From the NCBI GenBank assembly GCA_937873155.1, contig CALMVZ010000027.1, forward strand, positions 124,001 through 188,000: 64,000 bases of DNA. Direction: 5' to 3'. A model generated the notes under the pieces. The model made no database searches and was not told where the DNA came from. It saw nothing but the letters and a program-made list of their open reading frames with translations. Origin of the DNA: an uncultured Bacteroidota bacterium. GTDB taxonomy: Bacteria; Bacteroidota; Bacteroidia; B-17B0; Aurantibacillaceae. Both the position numbers and the translations under genes were made by a program. Below are positions 19,448 through 28,560 of this stretch, in pieces (positions within the stretch are counted from its first letter, which is position 1; every line of letters starts with the position of its first letter).

Positions 19448-19874
19448 AAGTGTAATGTTCTTCCTGAGTTATTACCGGTGCATTATTTTCAAAGCGGATC
19501 AACCCGATGTATCTTTTAACGGCATCAATGGCTTCCGAATTTTTTCTATATAATGATCTTATTCTGTCTTCAATGGTTTTATGTTTTTCTTTCTCCAACG
19601 CATGCTGATCGATATATTTTAAAGAATTTGCCAATTCATTCAGGCCCATAACACAATAGGTGGGGATATGTTTATGCGCAAGTGCTTTAAGTTCGGCCCA
19701 GTTATTTTCTTTTATACAGCTCCTCATTTTTTTGTTACACTTTTTTGCAGCGGCAATAAATAGCCTCAACATTTTTAATGTAAATGCTTTATCATTTCTT
19801 CTGATTTTGTTCAACTCTTTAGTTGAATCAAAAGAAATTTGATCGGGCGCGGATATCTCTTGTTTATTTTTCAT
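19437..19874 (-). CDS. HPt (histidine phosphotransfer) protein
   Basis: A 145-residue protein with an HPt four-helix bundle. The probable phospho-accepting His67 lies in LKALAHKHIPTYCVMGLNEL, which lines up with AHKIAPPCRHMGATALLNCL of the HPt protein at 26.6 kb. The N-terminal 25 residues and the C-terminal ~30 (NNAPVITQEEHYTYVT) are extra. It is coupled to the receiver gene downstream. A sigma-54-like element lies 30-45 bases upstream. It is likely part of the phosphorelay encoded further right. Confidence 0.8.
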   Translation of the reverse strand: MKNKQEISAPDQISFDSTKELNKIRRNDKAFTLKMLRLFIAAAKKCNKKMRSCIKENNWAELKALAHKHIPTYCVMGLNELANSLKYIDQHALEKEKHKTIEDRIRSLYRKNSEAIDAVKRYIGLIRFENNAPVITQEEHYTYVT

Positions 19875-19904
19875 AGCCTACATTGTTCTTAGTAACTATC
19901 TATA

Positions 19905-19920
19905 AGAAAATATTGTACCA
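19905..19920 (-). promoter_or_regulatory. Sigma-54-like -24/-12 element for the HPt gene
   Basis: Minus-strand TGGTACAATATTTTCT matches the TGGYRYRNNNNTTGCW consensus except for one base (G to T in the -12 box). It lies about 30 bases upstream of the HPt start. Matched by eye only. Confidence 0.35.
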
Positions 19921-20133
19921 AAAAAACAAACAAATAAAATGAACCATAGAAATGTATCAATCAATCCGTTACATAATTCGAAAGATATGCTGATCTGTTT
20001 TCCCCTCTCATAATGATAAAAAGAATCTCTCTAATAGAAACTTTATACCTCAAAATGCAGTAAAAAATTCTCAATTCTGGAAAATTGCTTTTGAAATTAA
20101 TGACAATTAGTTGATATGTAATAATTTGATTTA

Positions 20134-20149
20134 TGGCACAAGCATTGTT
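20134..20149 (+). promoter_or_regulatory. Sigma-54-like -24/-12 element for the GNAT-nitrilase/usp operon
   Basis: TGGCACAAGCATTGTT has a perfect -24 half (TGGCAC) and TTG in the -12 half, with GT in place of GC. Expected transcription start is near 20160, leaving about 30 bases before the ATG at 20192. Confidence 0.5.
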
Positions 20150-20191
20150 TAAATAACACGAAAGAACTTTGTTAAAACTAATAACCGAGTT

Positions 20192-21844
20192 ATGAACCCG
20201 ACCGTGAAAAAAACAAAACGAACAACTAAAAAGCCGGTTGCGGAACAAAAGAAAATTGAGGTCCGGAATTTGACCCTCAATGATTATTTAGGATTACGCG
20301 ATTCGATGACAGAAGCCTATAGGAATTGGCATGGTTCTGTATGGAATCAGAGTCATATTGAGTTGCTTTTGAAATTATTCCCCGAAGGACAATTTGTTGT
20401 TCTTTTTAACGACAGGGTAGTTGGTGTTGCCTTATCTATAATTGTTAATTATGATCTGTTCGGCGATGATCATACTTACAAACAGATCACAGGAGATTAT
20501 ACATTCAATACACACAAACCTTCAGGGGATGTGTTATATGGGATAGAGATATTTGTTCATCCCGATTACAGGGGATTAAGATTAGCACGCCGGTTATATG
20601 ACGCGCGCAAAGAACTTTGCGAACGTTTGAATTTGAAAGCGATCATTTTCGGAGGGCGAATACCAAATTATAAGGAGTACGCTTCCGAAATGAGTCCTAA
20701 AGAATATATTGATAAAGTAAGGTCGAAAGAAATTCACGACCAGGTATTGTCATTCCAGTTATCGAATCAATTTCACGTAAAAAAATTATTGACCAATTAT
20801 ATGCCGGGTGACGAGGAATCGAAAGCCTGTGCTACATTGATGGAGTGGAATAACGTTCTTTACGTCCGCCAATCAAAATTTGAGAAACACCGTAAGGTTA
20901 TTTCAAGGATCGGATTGGTGCAATGGGAAATGCGGCCGTTCAACAATTTTGAAGCATTATGTGAACAGATCGAATTCTTCGTGGATACTGTTGCAGGATA
21001 TCATTCTGATTTCGTGTTGTTCCCCGAACTTTTCAACGCCCCTTTAATGGCCGACTTCAACCATAAAACAGAAGCAGAGGCTATAAGAAGTCTCGCCGAA
21101 TTTACAGAACCTTTAAGGGATAAATTCATTGATTATGCGATTGCTTATAATGTGAATATCATTACAGGAAGTATGCCTTTTATTAAAGGCGGTAAATTAT
21201 ATAACGTCGGTTACTTATGCAGGCGTGACGGATCCATTGAGCGGTACTCAAAGATACATGTCACGCCGAATGAAGTAAGTGAATGGGGAATAGTTGGTGG
21301 GAACAGGATCAGGGTTTATGATACAGATGCCGGTAAGATTGGAATTTTAGTTTGTTATGATGTGGAGTTCCCGGAATTATCCCGCTTACTTGCATTGAAC
21401 GGTATGGAGATCTTATTTGTTCCTTTTCTCACCGATACTCAAAACTCTTTTACGCGCGTTAAAACATGTGCGCAGGCAAGGGCGATCGAGAATGAATGTT
21501 ATGTTGCAATTGCAGGTGGTGTAGGTAATCTTCCGAAAGTACATAACATGGACATCCAGTACGCGCAATCCGGAGTGTATACACCTTCCGATTTTTCGTT
21601 CCCAACTAACGGTATTAAAGCAGAGGCAACTCCGAATACTGAAACGGTATTGATCGTAGACGTTGACCTGGATCTTATTAAAAAATTAAGATTAACAGGA
21701 AGCGTCCGTAATATCCTTGACAGAAGGAGTGACCTATATGAGCTGAAGCAACTCAAACCGAATGGCAGATTGGAAGTATTGAAAGAACATGCGAAAACTA
21801 ATTACGTATTCAATTTTTTGAACCCTGATATTTTGAAGGATTAA
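20192..21844 (+). CDS. GNAT acetyltransferase - carbon-nitrogen hydrolase fusion
   Basis: A 550-residue two-domain cytosolic enzyme. Residues ~23-230 form a GNAT domain (VVLFNDRVVGVAL, then YGIEIFVHPDYRGLRLARRLYD with the acyl-CoA loop). Residues ~238-530 form a nitrilase-superfamily domain with catalytic Glu279 (LFPELFNAP), Lys354 (YSKIHVTPNE) and Cys388 (LVCYDVEFPE). This fusion is known in bacteria, but its substrate is not established; it may acylate and then hydrolyse a small amide. A basic N-terminal tail (KKTKRTTKK) precedes the GNAT part. It is followed closely by two universal stress protein genes, so a stress role is plausible. Confidence 0.9.
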   Translation: MNPTVKKTKRTTKKPVAEQKKIEVRNLTLNDYLGLRDSMTEAYRNWHGSVWNQSHIELLLKLFPEGQFVVLFNDRVVGVALSIIVNYDLFGDDHTYKQITGDYTFNTHKPSGDVLYGIEIFVHPDYRGLRLARRLYDARKELCERLNLKAIIFGGRIPNYKEYASEMSPKEYIDKVRSKEIHDQVLSFQLSNQFHVKKLLTNYMPGDEESKACATLMEWNNVLYVRQSKFEKHRKVISRIGLVQWEMRPFNNFEALCEQIEFFVDTVAGYHSDFVLFPELFNAPLMADFNHKTEAEAIRSLAEFTEPLRDKFIDYAIAYNVNIITGSMPFIKGGKLYNVGYLCRRDGSIERYSKIHVTPNEVSEWGIVGGNRIRVYDTDAGKIGILVCYDVEFPELSRLLALNGMEILFVPFLTDTQNSFTRVKTCAQARAIENECYVAIAGGVGNLPKVHNMDIQYAQSGVYTPSDFSFPTNGIKAEATPNTETVLIVDVDLDLIKKLRLTGSVRNILDRRSDLYELKQLKPNGRLEVLKEHAKTNYVFNFLNPDILKD

Positions 21845-21865
21845 TAACATTTAAAATTGTTTATT

Positions 21866-22690
21866 ATGGAAACGATTCTTGTACCTACCGATTTTTCTGA
21901 AGCAGCTGATAATGCTGTGAAGTACGCCGTTGGTCTTGCGAAGTATTTCGACGCAAAGATCGTTTTGTTAAATGCATTCTCTGTGCCGTATGTCATGTAT
22001 GAGCCCGCTTTCCAACCTGATCTTATCCCTGTGTTTTACGAAGCAAGTAAAGAAAGGCTTGGTGAGGTCAGGGACAAGATCAGGAGTATGACAAATAACA
22101 GGATGAAAGTGGAGTGCATCAGTGAATGTAATACAGCTTTTGAGGCGATTGCTTCTACTGTTGCTGAAAAGGATATTGACCTTATCGTAATGGGTATTGT
22201 AGGAGAGGCGGGTAATTTTAAAGAACGTTTCATAGGAAGTACAGCTATTACTGTCGCGAGAAAAATGGACATTCCTACGTTCATTATTCCGCAAACAGTA
22301 AAATTCGATCCGATCCGTAAGATAACCTTTGCCTGTGATCTTAAAGGTACAGAAGAGACGGGTCAGATCTATGTAGCAAGATTGTTCAGCAAGATGTTTG
22401 AGGCTGAATTAGAAGTTGTGAATGTCGGAAGCCCAATGGAAAAAATGAGCTCCGACAAAGCTCTTACTTATTTATATATTGAGGATAAATTGCATGATCA
22501 GAAGCATCAGATCTATCACGTAAATGGGGTCGATCCGGTAACGGAATTACAGAATTATTTCAGGACTTATCCGACCGACCTTGTTATGGTGAGTCCGAAG
22601 AAACATGGCATTATCTATAATTTACTTAATCATAGTGTCACCACTAACCTGGCATTTCATCTAAAAAAACCAATACTTGCAATTCATTGA
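21866..22690 (+). CDS. Universal stress protein, tandem UspA domains
   Basis: A 274-residue protein with two UspA folds. The first starts METILVPTDFSEAADNAVKYA and has the nucleotide-loop-like stretch VMGIVGEAGNFKERFIGSTA (about 104-123). The second half (residues ~145-274) is more divergent and lacks a clear G-2X-G-9X-G(S/T) loop. ATG at 21866 is preferred over an in-frame TTG at 21857. It lies 21 bases after the GNAT-nitrilase gene and 24 before another usp gene, so the three likely form one operon. Confidence 0.9.
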   Translation: METILVPTDFSEAADNAVKYAVGLAKYFDAKIVLLNAFSVPYVMYEPAFQPDLIPVFYEASKERLGEVRDKIRSMTNNRMKVECISECNTAFEAIASTVAEKDIDLIVMGIVGEAGNFKERFIGSTAITVARKMDIPTFIIPQTVKFDPIRKITFACDLKGTEETGQIYVARLFSKMFEAELEVVNVGSPMEKMSSDKALTYLYIEDKLHDQKHQIYHVNGVDPVTELQNYFRTYPTDLVMVSPKKHGIIYNLLNHSVTTNLAFHLKKPILAIH

Positions 22691-22714
22691 ATGTAAAATT
22701 AAAACTAAGAAATC

Positions 22715-23614
22715 ATGATAACCTTTAACGCAGATAAGATCTTAATTCCGATAGATTTTTCGGAGACGGCAAAGAGAGCCTTAAAACATGGTATCTCATT
22801 GGCAAAATTATTTAACAGTGAGATCATTTTGTTGCATGTGCAGAAAAAAACTGATCTCGTTGAGGTAGTGTTTCCTGCAATGAAGATCGAAGGCACTTTA
22901 ATGATCCAGGATTTTCTGGAAGGAAAAATGGAAAAGATCTCCCAACAGATCAGGGATGAACATGGTGTAAAAGTTACACCAAAGGTAGTGATCGGAAATA
23001 TCACCTCAACGATCACCGAGATGGCTGAGGAAAATAAAGTAGGATTGATCGTGATGGGAACCCATGGCAGCGATTCTACAAGTGATTTCTTTTTAGGAAG
23101 TAATTCTTACCGTGTATTAACCAATTCAGATATTCCGGTAATGACTGTTCGTCACGAAGTGTCGGAACTTCAGTATAAAAATATTTTGCTGCCTATTGAT
23201 ACATCAGAGCACTCAAGGCAGAAAGTGAACTCAGCTATCAAGCTCGCAGAAAAATTAGGGGCAAAATTACACATACTTGGTTTGCTTGGTAGCTTTGAAG
23301 AGAATTACGAGTATAAAATGAAGGTCATCATTCCGCAAATAAAAAAACTGGCTGCAAAGAAACATGTGATGTGCACTTCAGAGATCGATAAAGATGCGAA
23401 CAGAGTTGAAAGAACACTTGAATATGCCGAAGAAGTGAACGCGGATCTTATCATTATCATGAGTGATCAAAAAGCCGGTTTCTCAGAATTAATTTTAGGA
23501 AGCTATGCGCATCAATTAATAAACCGGTCTGCAGCACCGGTCCTGAGCTTCCCTCCGGAGATACTTTCCGAACTAATGGAAGAGCCCGTAATCGGTGGAA
23601 TGTGGTCGAAATAG
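22715..23614 (+). CDS. Universal stress protein, tandem UspA domains
   Basis: A 299-residue protein with two UspA domains (ILIPIDFSETAKRALKHGIS at the start; NILLPIDTSEHSRQKVNSAI from about 158). Domain 1 has VMGTHGSDSTSDFFLGSNSY, which keeps the ATP-loop glycines. Domain 2 ends IIIMSDQKAGFSELILGSYA, a weaker loop. Usp proteins bind ATP and act in growth arrest and anaerobic or oxidative stress. It is a paralog of its upstream neighbour and of the gene at 34.6 kb. Last gene of the putative sigma-54 operon. Confidence 0.92.
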   Translation: MITFNADKILIPIDFSETAKRALKHGISLAKLFNSEIILLHVQKKTDLVEVVFPAMKIEGTLMIQDFLEGKMEKISQQIRDEHGVKVTPKVVIGNITSTITEMAEENKVGLIVMGTHGSDSTSDFFLGSNSYRVLTNSDIPVMTVRHEVSELQYKNILLPIDTSEHSRQKVNSAIKLAEKLGAKLHILGLLGSFEENYEYKMKVIIPQIKKLAAKKHVMCTSEIDKDANRVERTLEYAEEVNADLIIIMSDQKAGFSELILGSYAHQLINRSAAPVLSFPPEILSELMEEPVIGGMWSK

Positions 23615-23801
23615 ATCACTATTTCATTCTCATTTTGAGAAATTATTTACCGGAAATAAAAATCAGAAATACCGTCCCCGAACTGTTTGCAAAATTCCTT
23701 CTTGTATTATATTGGAATTTAACGTGTTATAATAGTTGTATAAAACACATATTCAGGCATGGCATTTGATGTTTAAGCCGTACAAAGTATAGTTAAACAT
23801 T

Positions 23802-24080
23802 ATGACTTTATCGGTAAGCTTAAATATTCACAAGCAGTTTCATGTACATAAAAAATATTTGAAGCACGTTCATGGTCCATTGGATTATTTGGTAAAGATC
23901 CTTGGATTAGATTGTGAAGAAAAGAAGTTACATAAAAATATATGTGATGAAACTCTGTTAAGATATTCAAACAAAAAATTTGCCGGGTACCTGCGGATAT
24001 TTTTCAGTAATAGAAGAAAACTGGAGATGAAGAACAAACTTAAAAGGAAACGTTATGAAGAAGTTGAAGAAGCAGTTTAA
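23802..24080 (+). CDS. Small basic hypothetical protein
   Basis: A 92-residue basic protein, rich in Lys, His and Arg, with no signal peptide or membrane segment (MTLSVSLNIHKQFHVHKKYL at the start, KNKLKRKRYEEVEEAV at the end). It matches no family I recognise. It has an ATG start, lies just upstream of the signalling cluster, and its last 26 bases overlap the receiver gene start in another frame. It may be a real small regulator or a chance frame; codon composition is ordinary for the region. Confidence 0.45.
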   Translation: MTLSVSLNIHKQFHVHKKYLKHVHGPLDYLVKILGLDCEEKKLHKNICDETLLRYSNKKFAGYLRIFFSNRRKLEMKNKLKRKRYEEVEEAV

Positions 24081-24483
24081 GATCGTTGTACTTGAGGACA
24101 ATGAATTTTATAATAATATTTTGACCAGGCAGTTGAAAAATTATACTGATGAGATGCCTGTTGGGAAAGGTTGTTCGTTCGATTTTGAATCGTATACTAA
24201 CGCGAGTGACTGTGTGCGGAATTTAAAGCCGGAAACTGATATTGCTATTATCGATTATTATTTAGGGGACAGTAAAAATGCATTGGATATTTTAAAAGTG
24301 ATCCGTGAAAAATGTGATCATTGTAAAGTGGTCATCATCTCACAATTCAGGAATATCAAAACGTATTATGAAACTTTGAATAACGGCGCTTACCATTTTA
24401 TTTTTAAGGATAAACAAGCTTTGGCAAATAGTTGTTATGTCCTGGAAGATATAGTCAATGAGGACTTACGTCCTTCATTTTAG
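24055..24483 (+). CDS. Single-domain response regulator
   Basis: A 142-residue receiver domain. The acidic pocket is in VVLEDNEFYNN (residues 11-21), the phosphoacceptor is Asp67 (IAIIDYYLGDSKNALDIL), and the conserved lysine is in HFIFKD. It has no DNA-binding part. Its EDNE-aromatic-YN start is shared with the sigma-54 activator at 27.0 kb (IEDNEWYNKLL), so the two receivers are probably paralogs. AAAGGAAA lies just before the ATG. It sits 37 bases upstream of the hybrid kinase, its likely partner. Confidence 0.88.
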   Translation: MKKLKKQFKIVVLEDNEFYNNILTRQLKNYTDEMPVGKGCSFDFESYTNASDCVRNLKPETDIAIIDYYLGDSKNALDILKVIREKCDHCKVVIISQFRNIKTYYETLNNGAYHFIFKDKQALANSCYVLEDIVNEDLRPSF

Positions 24484-24520
24484 AAAAAGAAGTAGAAATT
24501 TTCCTCTGCGTAAAACATAT

Positions 24521-26638
24521 ATGACCAGCAAGATCGATTCAGAAAAAAAGATAATGGGTTACATGGTAGTGATCTTTATCACTATTATTATTACGGGTGT
24601 TCTTGCTTTTAAGGGATTTCAATCTATTGTTTCAGAGGTCAGCCACGCATCAGAACCGGATATTAAGGTAAGTTTAGTAAAACAAATTGTTTCTGATATC
24701 TCAGAGGCAGAAAATAATGTCAAGTCTTATAATCTTACACGTGATGTGAAATATCTTTCACCGTTCTATAATTCCGTTCTTATTATTGATAAGAATATAA
24801 ATGAACTCAAACAATGGACACGTGCAAATAAGGGACAAACCGAAATGGTTGTCCGCATGGAGGACCTGATTGATAAGAAATATAGTATCTTAAACGAATT
24901 GCTCGGCCTTTATCCCGATGAAAATATCACTTACGAGCTTCAGAAAATATCTTACCATATAAATAAGGAGTCGGAAGCAATCAGTACCATAAGTACAAAG
25001 CAAGATGATGTTGAAGTTAGGCCGATTGAGCGGAAGAGTTTCCTCCAGCGTTTATTCGGAAAATCGCAAAGGTCTTTACCATTCGATTCAACGGAAATAA
25101 AATCAGCGCAGGCCAATACTAAAAGGAAGATCGAAAAAGTTAAGCAAACTATTAAATTAGAAATTGAAAGGGTAAATCAACAGCACCTCGAAAAACAGAA
25201 AGAGATCAAACAAAATGAATTCAGATTAACTAATGCTGGTGCCGCACTTATGGCAGAGATTAGGCAGATCTCAATGGAGATTGAAACCATAGAGAAGCGG
25301 ATCATAAGTGAGAAAATCTCAAGAGCGGGCGTTCTGGCAGCGGAAACAAACCGCTTAGTTGGATTGTTCTGCTTAACCGCAAGTTTGTTATTGATATTTG
25401 TGAGTATAGTTTTAGGAAAATATGTACAGGGCAAGAAAGCTTACGAAAGGGTTTTAAAGGATGGAAAAGATCAGGCAGAAGCTCTGGCTAAGTCGAAGGA
25501 AATGTTCCTGGCTAACATGAGTCATGAGATCCGTACGCCAATGAATGCGATCACCGGGTTCACTAACCATTTATTAAAAACAGATCTGCAACCTGAACAA
25601 CGGGAGCAGTTGAAGATAGTTCAGAAATCGAATGAACATTTGCTTCATGTTGTAAATGATATTTTAGATTATTCAAAGATCCAGGCCGGGAAATTCAGTT
25701 TTGAACATGTTAGCTTTAATCCGGATAAAGTGATCAATGAATCTATCCTTTTATTATCACCGCTTGTAAAAGATAAAAATGTAGCGGTCAATTATAAAGT
25801 TATAGATCACCTCCCGGAATTTGTTATCGGGGATTCCGCCCGTTTAAAGCAGGTCCTCCTTAATCTTTTAAGTAACTCTATAAAGTTCACAAAAGAAGGT
25901 GAGATAGGAATAACAGCGGATTGTAAGAAGGATGTAAACGGAAAATTAAATCTTAAGTTAATTGTAAGTGATACCGGAATTGGTATCCCGGAAGGCAAGC
26001 TGAGTAAGGTGTTCAGCGAGTTTCAACAGGCAGATAACGATATTTCGTATAAATATGGAGGAACGGGCTTAGGTTTACCTATTACTAAAAGATTGGTTGA
26101 GTTGCAAAATGGTTCAATTGGTATTGAAAGTAAAGATGGCCGTGGCACAACCATAACTGTTGTTATTCCGTATAATGAAAGTATACCGGATGCCCTGTTC
26201 TACAAAGAAAACGGTAGGCCTGTTGTGCCGGATGAAATGCAATTAAAGAGCCTGAAAGTGTTGATCGCTGATGATGATGAGTACAACAGGAAGCTTTTAA
26301 ATGTAATTTTAAGCAGATGGAATGCAGAGGTAAGGGAAGCGCGTAACGGGAAAGAGGTAATAGAAGAATTAATGAAGAGCCCCTATGATATTTTATTAAT
26401 GGATATCAGGATGCCGGAGATGAGCGGTATTGAAGCGGCTGAACAAATAAGAAAGTTGAAAGATAGTAGAAGGTCTGAAACACCGATCATAGCACTTACT
26501 GCGGTAACCACTGAAGAAAAAAAGCAAAGATGCAGGAATGCCGGTATAAACGATTTTTTGGCAAAACCTTTTAAGGAAGAGGAACTTTATAAAAAGATCA
26601 TAGGCTTAACAAAAAAAACAAGTAACGATGAAAGATGA
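24521..26638 (+). CDS. Hybrid sensor histidine kinase
   Basis: A 705-residue membrane kinase. TM1 is at about 12-35 and TM2 at 279-300, enclosing a helical sensor region (~36-278) with a CHASE3-like first part and long coiled coil. HisKA carries the phosphorylated His335 (MSHEIRTPMNA). The HATPase domain has the N box (NLLSNSIKF, ~449-457), DTGIGI and GTGLGLPI. A C-terminal receiver has Asp628 (ILLMDIRMPEMSG) and AKPF. ATG at 24521 is chosen; the in-frame ATG at 24458 would lie in the preceding gene and add a basic tail. Together with the overlapping HPt gene it forms a His-Asp-His relay. Confidence 0.93.
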   Translation: MTSKIDSEKKIMGYMVVIFITIIITGVLAFKGFQSIVSEVSHASEPDIKVSLVKQIVSDISEAENNVKSYNLTRDVKYLSPFYNSVLIIDKNINELKQWTRANKGQTEMVVRMEDLIDKKYSILNELLGLYPDENITYELQKISYHINKESEAISTISTKQDDVEVRPIERKSFLQRLFGKSQRSLPFDSTEIKSAQANTKRKIEKVKQTIKLEIERVNQQHLEKQKEIKQNEFRLTNAGAALMAEIRQISMEIETIEKRIISEKISRAGVLAAETNRLVGLFCLTASLLLIFVSIVLGKYVQGKKAYERVLKDGKDQAEALAKSKEMFLANMSHEIRTPMNAITGFTNHLLKTDLQPEQREQLKIVQKSNEHLLHVVNDILDYSKIQAGKFSFEHVSFNPDKVINESILLLSPLVKDKNVAVNYKVIDHLPEFVIGDSARLKQVLLNLLSNSIKFTKEGEIGITADCKKDVNGKLNLKLIVSDTGIGIPEGKLSKVFSEFQQADNDISYKYGGTGLGLPITKRLVELQNGSIGIESKDGRGTTITVVIPYNESIPDALFYKENGRPVVPDEMQLKSLKVLIADDDEYNRKLLNVILSRWNAEVREARNGKEVIEELMKSPYDILLMDIRMPEMSGIEAAEQIRKLKDSRRSETPIIALTAVTTEEKKQRCRNAGINDFLAKPFKEEELYKKIIGLTKKTSNDER

Positions 26639-26993
26639 GAACAGGTCATTCAGTCTTGACGAATTGAATAAAGTCAGTAATGGCGATAAAAAATTTGTAG
26701 AAGAAATGGTAGCCATCTTTATCCGTACCACGGATGAAGGGATAACGGAAATGGAATCTGCTATAAAAAAGAATGATATGAAACTCATAGCTGATATGGC
26801 TCACAAGATCGCGCCGCCTTGCCGCCACATGGGAGCCACTGCGCTTTTAAATTGCCTGGTAAGTATAGAAAATGCGATCAGGAATTCAGATAAGAGTATT
26901 GACATTGCACAATTAGTAGAGAAAGCAAAAAAAGAAAAAGATATTGTGATCAGTGAATTGAAAACAGAAATTATAAAGAAAGATGTAACATAG
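26628..26993 (+). CDS. HPt (histidine phosphotransfer) protein
   Basis: A 121-residue HPt four-helix protein. The phospho-accepting His59 lies in IADMAHKIAPPCRHMGATAL. Its ATG overlaps the end of the hybrid kinase gene by 11 bases, so it should receive phosphate from that kinase's receiver domain and pass it on. Likely acceptors are the sigma-54 activator just downstream or the single-domain receivers. It is a paralog of the HPt protein at 19.4-19.9 kb. Confidence 0.93.
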   Translation: MKDENRSFSLDELNKVSNGDKKFVEEMVAIFIRTTDEGITEMESAIKKNDMKLIADMAHKIAPPCRHMGATALLNCLVSIENAIRNSDKSIDIAQLVEKAKKEKDIVISELKTEIIKKDVT

Positions 26994-27048
26994 GATTTTT
27001 GCGAAAAAAGTATATTTAGCCTGACTTTAAAGCCCCAAAAAGTTATTT

Positions 27049-28398
27049 ATGAACGAAAAACCGTTTACTATATATGTAATTGAAGATAATGAGTGGTATA
27101 ACAAACTGCTTGTGCACAATCTTTCACTTAACCCTGATTATAAGGTAAAAGGATTCCATACTGCCAAAGAATTCTTCGATACTGCTGCTGAAATGCCGGA
27201 TGTGGTGACCTTAGATTATCTTTTGCCCGATATGAATGGTGCGGATGTTCTCTCCAAGATAAAAACAATGAATCCGGATACAGAAGTAATAGTTATTTCT
27301 GAACAGGAGAATATTGAGACCGCTGTTGAATTGATCCGTAATGGCGCTTACGATTATTTGGTAAAAGAAAAAGAGATCCGTGAACGGTTATTAAGCACAG
27401 TTAATAATATCCGCAAGAATGCAAGTTTAAAAACCCGTATCTCGGTACTCGAAAAAGAAGTTCAGAAAAAATACGATTTTCAATCTACTATTATTGGCAA
27501 CAGTCCTGCGATCTTAAATATATTTCAACTGATAGAAAAGGCAATCTCGGTGAACATCACTGTAACCGTTACAGGTGAAACCGGAACAGGAAAAGAAGTT
27601 ATCGCAAAAGCGATCCATTATAATTCACCACGAAAGAATAAACCGTTTGTCGCAGTTAACGTAACAGCAATACCCTCTGAACTAATCGAAAGTGAATTAT
27701 TCGGGTATGAAAAAGGAGCATTTACAGGAGCTGTAGCAAGACGCATCGGAAAATTTGAAGAAGCGAATGGAGGAACGATCTTCCTTGATGAGATCGGGGA
27801 GATGGATATAAACTTCCAGGCAAAACTACTGAGGGTGTTGCAGGAAAAAGAAATTGTGCGCATAGGCAGCAACACACCGGTTAAGATTGATTGCCGGGTA
27901 ATAGTTGCTACCCACCGTAATTTACAGGCGCAGATCAAAAGCGGGCATTTCCGCGAGGATCTTTATTACAGGTTATTTGGTTTATTGATCGAGTTACCGC
28001 CTTTGCGCGAAAGAGGAAAAGATGTTCTTATCCTTTCTAAATTCTTTATGGAGCAATTCTGTAAAGAAAATTCATTGAATCCAAAGTCATTCTCAGAAGA
28101 CGCACAGAAAAAATTATTATCCTATTCTTTCCCGGGAAATGTACGTGAATTAAAATCTATCATTGAATTGGCCATGGTAATGAGCACGGGCGATGTTATT
28201 CAGTCTGATGATATAAATCTAGCTTCTTCAGGAGTATTAAATGATGTGATGAGTGAAGAGCTCACGATGAAAAATTACGAATTAGCTATTGTAAAAGCGT
28301 TCCTTAAAAAGTACGATGATAACATTAAGCTGGTAGCCGAGAAACTTGATATCGGTCAATCTACCATTTACCGTATGCTTAAAAAGTCAGGAAGCTAA
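27049..28398 (+). CDS. Sigma-54-dependent response regulator (NtrC family)
   Basis: A 449-residue transcription activator with all three NtrC modules. The receiver has Asp56 (VVTLDYLLPDMNG). The AAA+ domain has Walker A GETGTGKE (176-183), the sigma-54 contact loop GAFTGA (223-228), Walker B FLDEIG (245-250) and arginine-rich sensor regions. The Fis-type helix-turn-helix is at the C-terminus (KLVAEKLDIGQSTIYRMLKK). It must work with RNA polymerase carrying RpoN. It is the probable output of the kinase/HPt pair upstream; nearby sigma-54-like promoters are candidate targets. Confidence 0.96.
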   Translation: MNEKPFTIYVIEDNEWYNKLLVHNLSLNPDYKVKGFHTAKEFFDTAAEMPDVVTLDYLLPDMNGADVLSKIKTMNPDTEVIVISEQENIETAVELIRNGAYDYLVKEKEIRERLLSTVNNIRKNASLKTRISVLEKEVQKKYDFQSTIIGNSPAILNIFQLIEKAISVNITVTVTGETGTGKEVIAKAIHYNSPRKNKPFVAVNVTAIPSELIESELFGYEKGAFTGAVARRIGKFEEANGGTIFLDEIGEMDINFQAKLLRVLQEKEIVRIGSNTPVKIDCRVIVATHRNLQAQIKSGHFREDLYYRLFGLLIELPPLRERGKDVLILSKFFMEQFCKENSLNPKSFSEDAQKKLLSYSFPGNVRELKSIIELAMVMSTGDVIQSDDINLASSGVLNDVMSEELTMKNYELAIVKAFLKKYDDNIKLVAEKLDIGQSTIYRMLKKSGS

Positions 28399-28511
28399 GT
28401 CTCCCCTTTTCTCATTTTATTAATTTGGCCTTATTTTTTCAAATTGACAATTCCTGTTTTTTTGAGTTGTTATACCATTATGGTTATCAATGAAGTAAGA
28501 GGCCGCATCTT

Positions 28512-28527
28512 TGGCATCCGGTTTGAA
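28512..28527 (+). promoter_or_regulatory. Sigma-54-like -24/-12 element for the small membrane protein
   Basis: TGGCATCCGGTTTGAA matches the consensus except for the last C of the TTGC box. The expected start of transcription is about 24 bases before the ATG at 28561, and it lies directly downstream of the sigma-54 activator gene. Confidence 0.4.
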
Positions 28528-28560
28528 GCTTGTGGTATATCAATCACTAATAGCATTATC

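Larger units (their letters stand above)
19875..20191. other. Divergent intergenic region with two sigma-54-like sites
   Basis: This 317-base AT-rich gap separates the HPt/receiver pair (minus) from the GNAT-nitrilase/usp genes (plus). It contains a sigma-54-like element for each direction (19905-19920 minus, 20134-20149 plus). A 95-codon open frame on the minus strand here has no family features and is taken as chance. The activator binding sites that sigma-54 promoters need should lie in the ~210 bases between. Confidence 0.5.

Noticed and set aside
19961-20248. A 95-codon minus-strand frame in the divergent region before the GNAT-nitrilase gene.
   Set aside because: Cys/Phe-rich composition with no recognisable domain; it would cover both the sigma-54-like site and the start of the real gene.
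23753-23785. TGGCATTTGATGTTTA near 23.76 kb as a further sigma-54 site.
   Set aside because: The -12 half lacks TTGC; only the -24 half fits.
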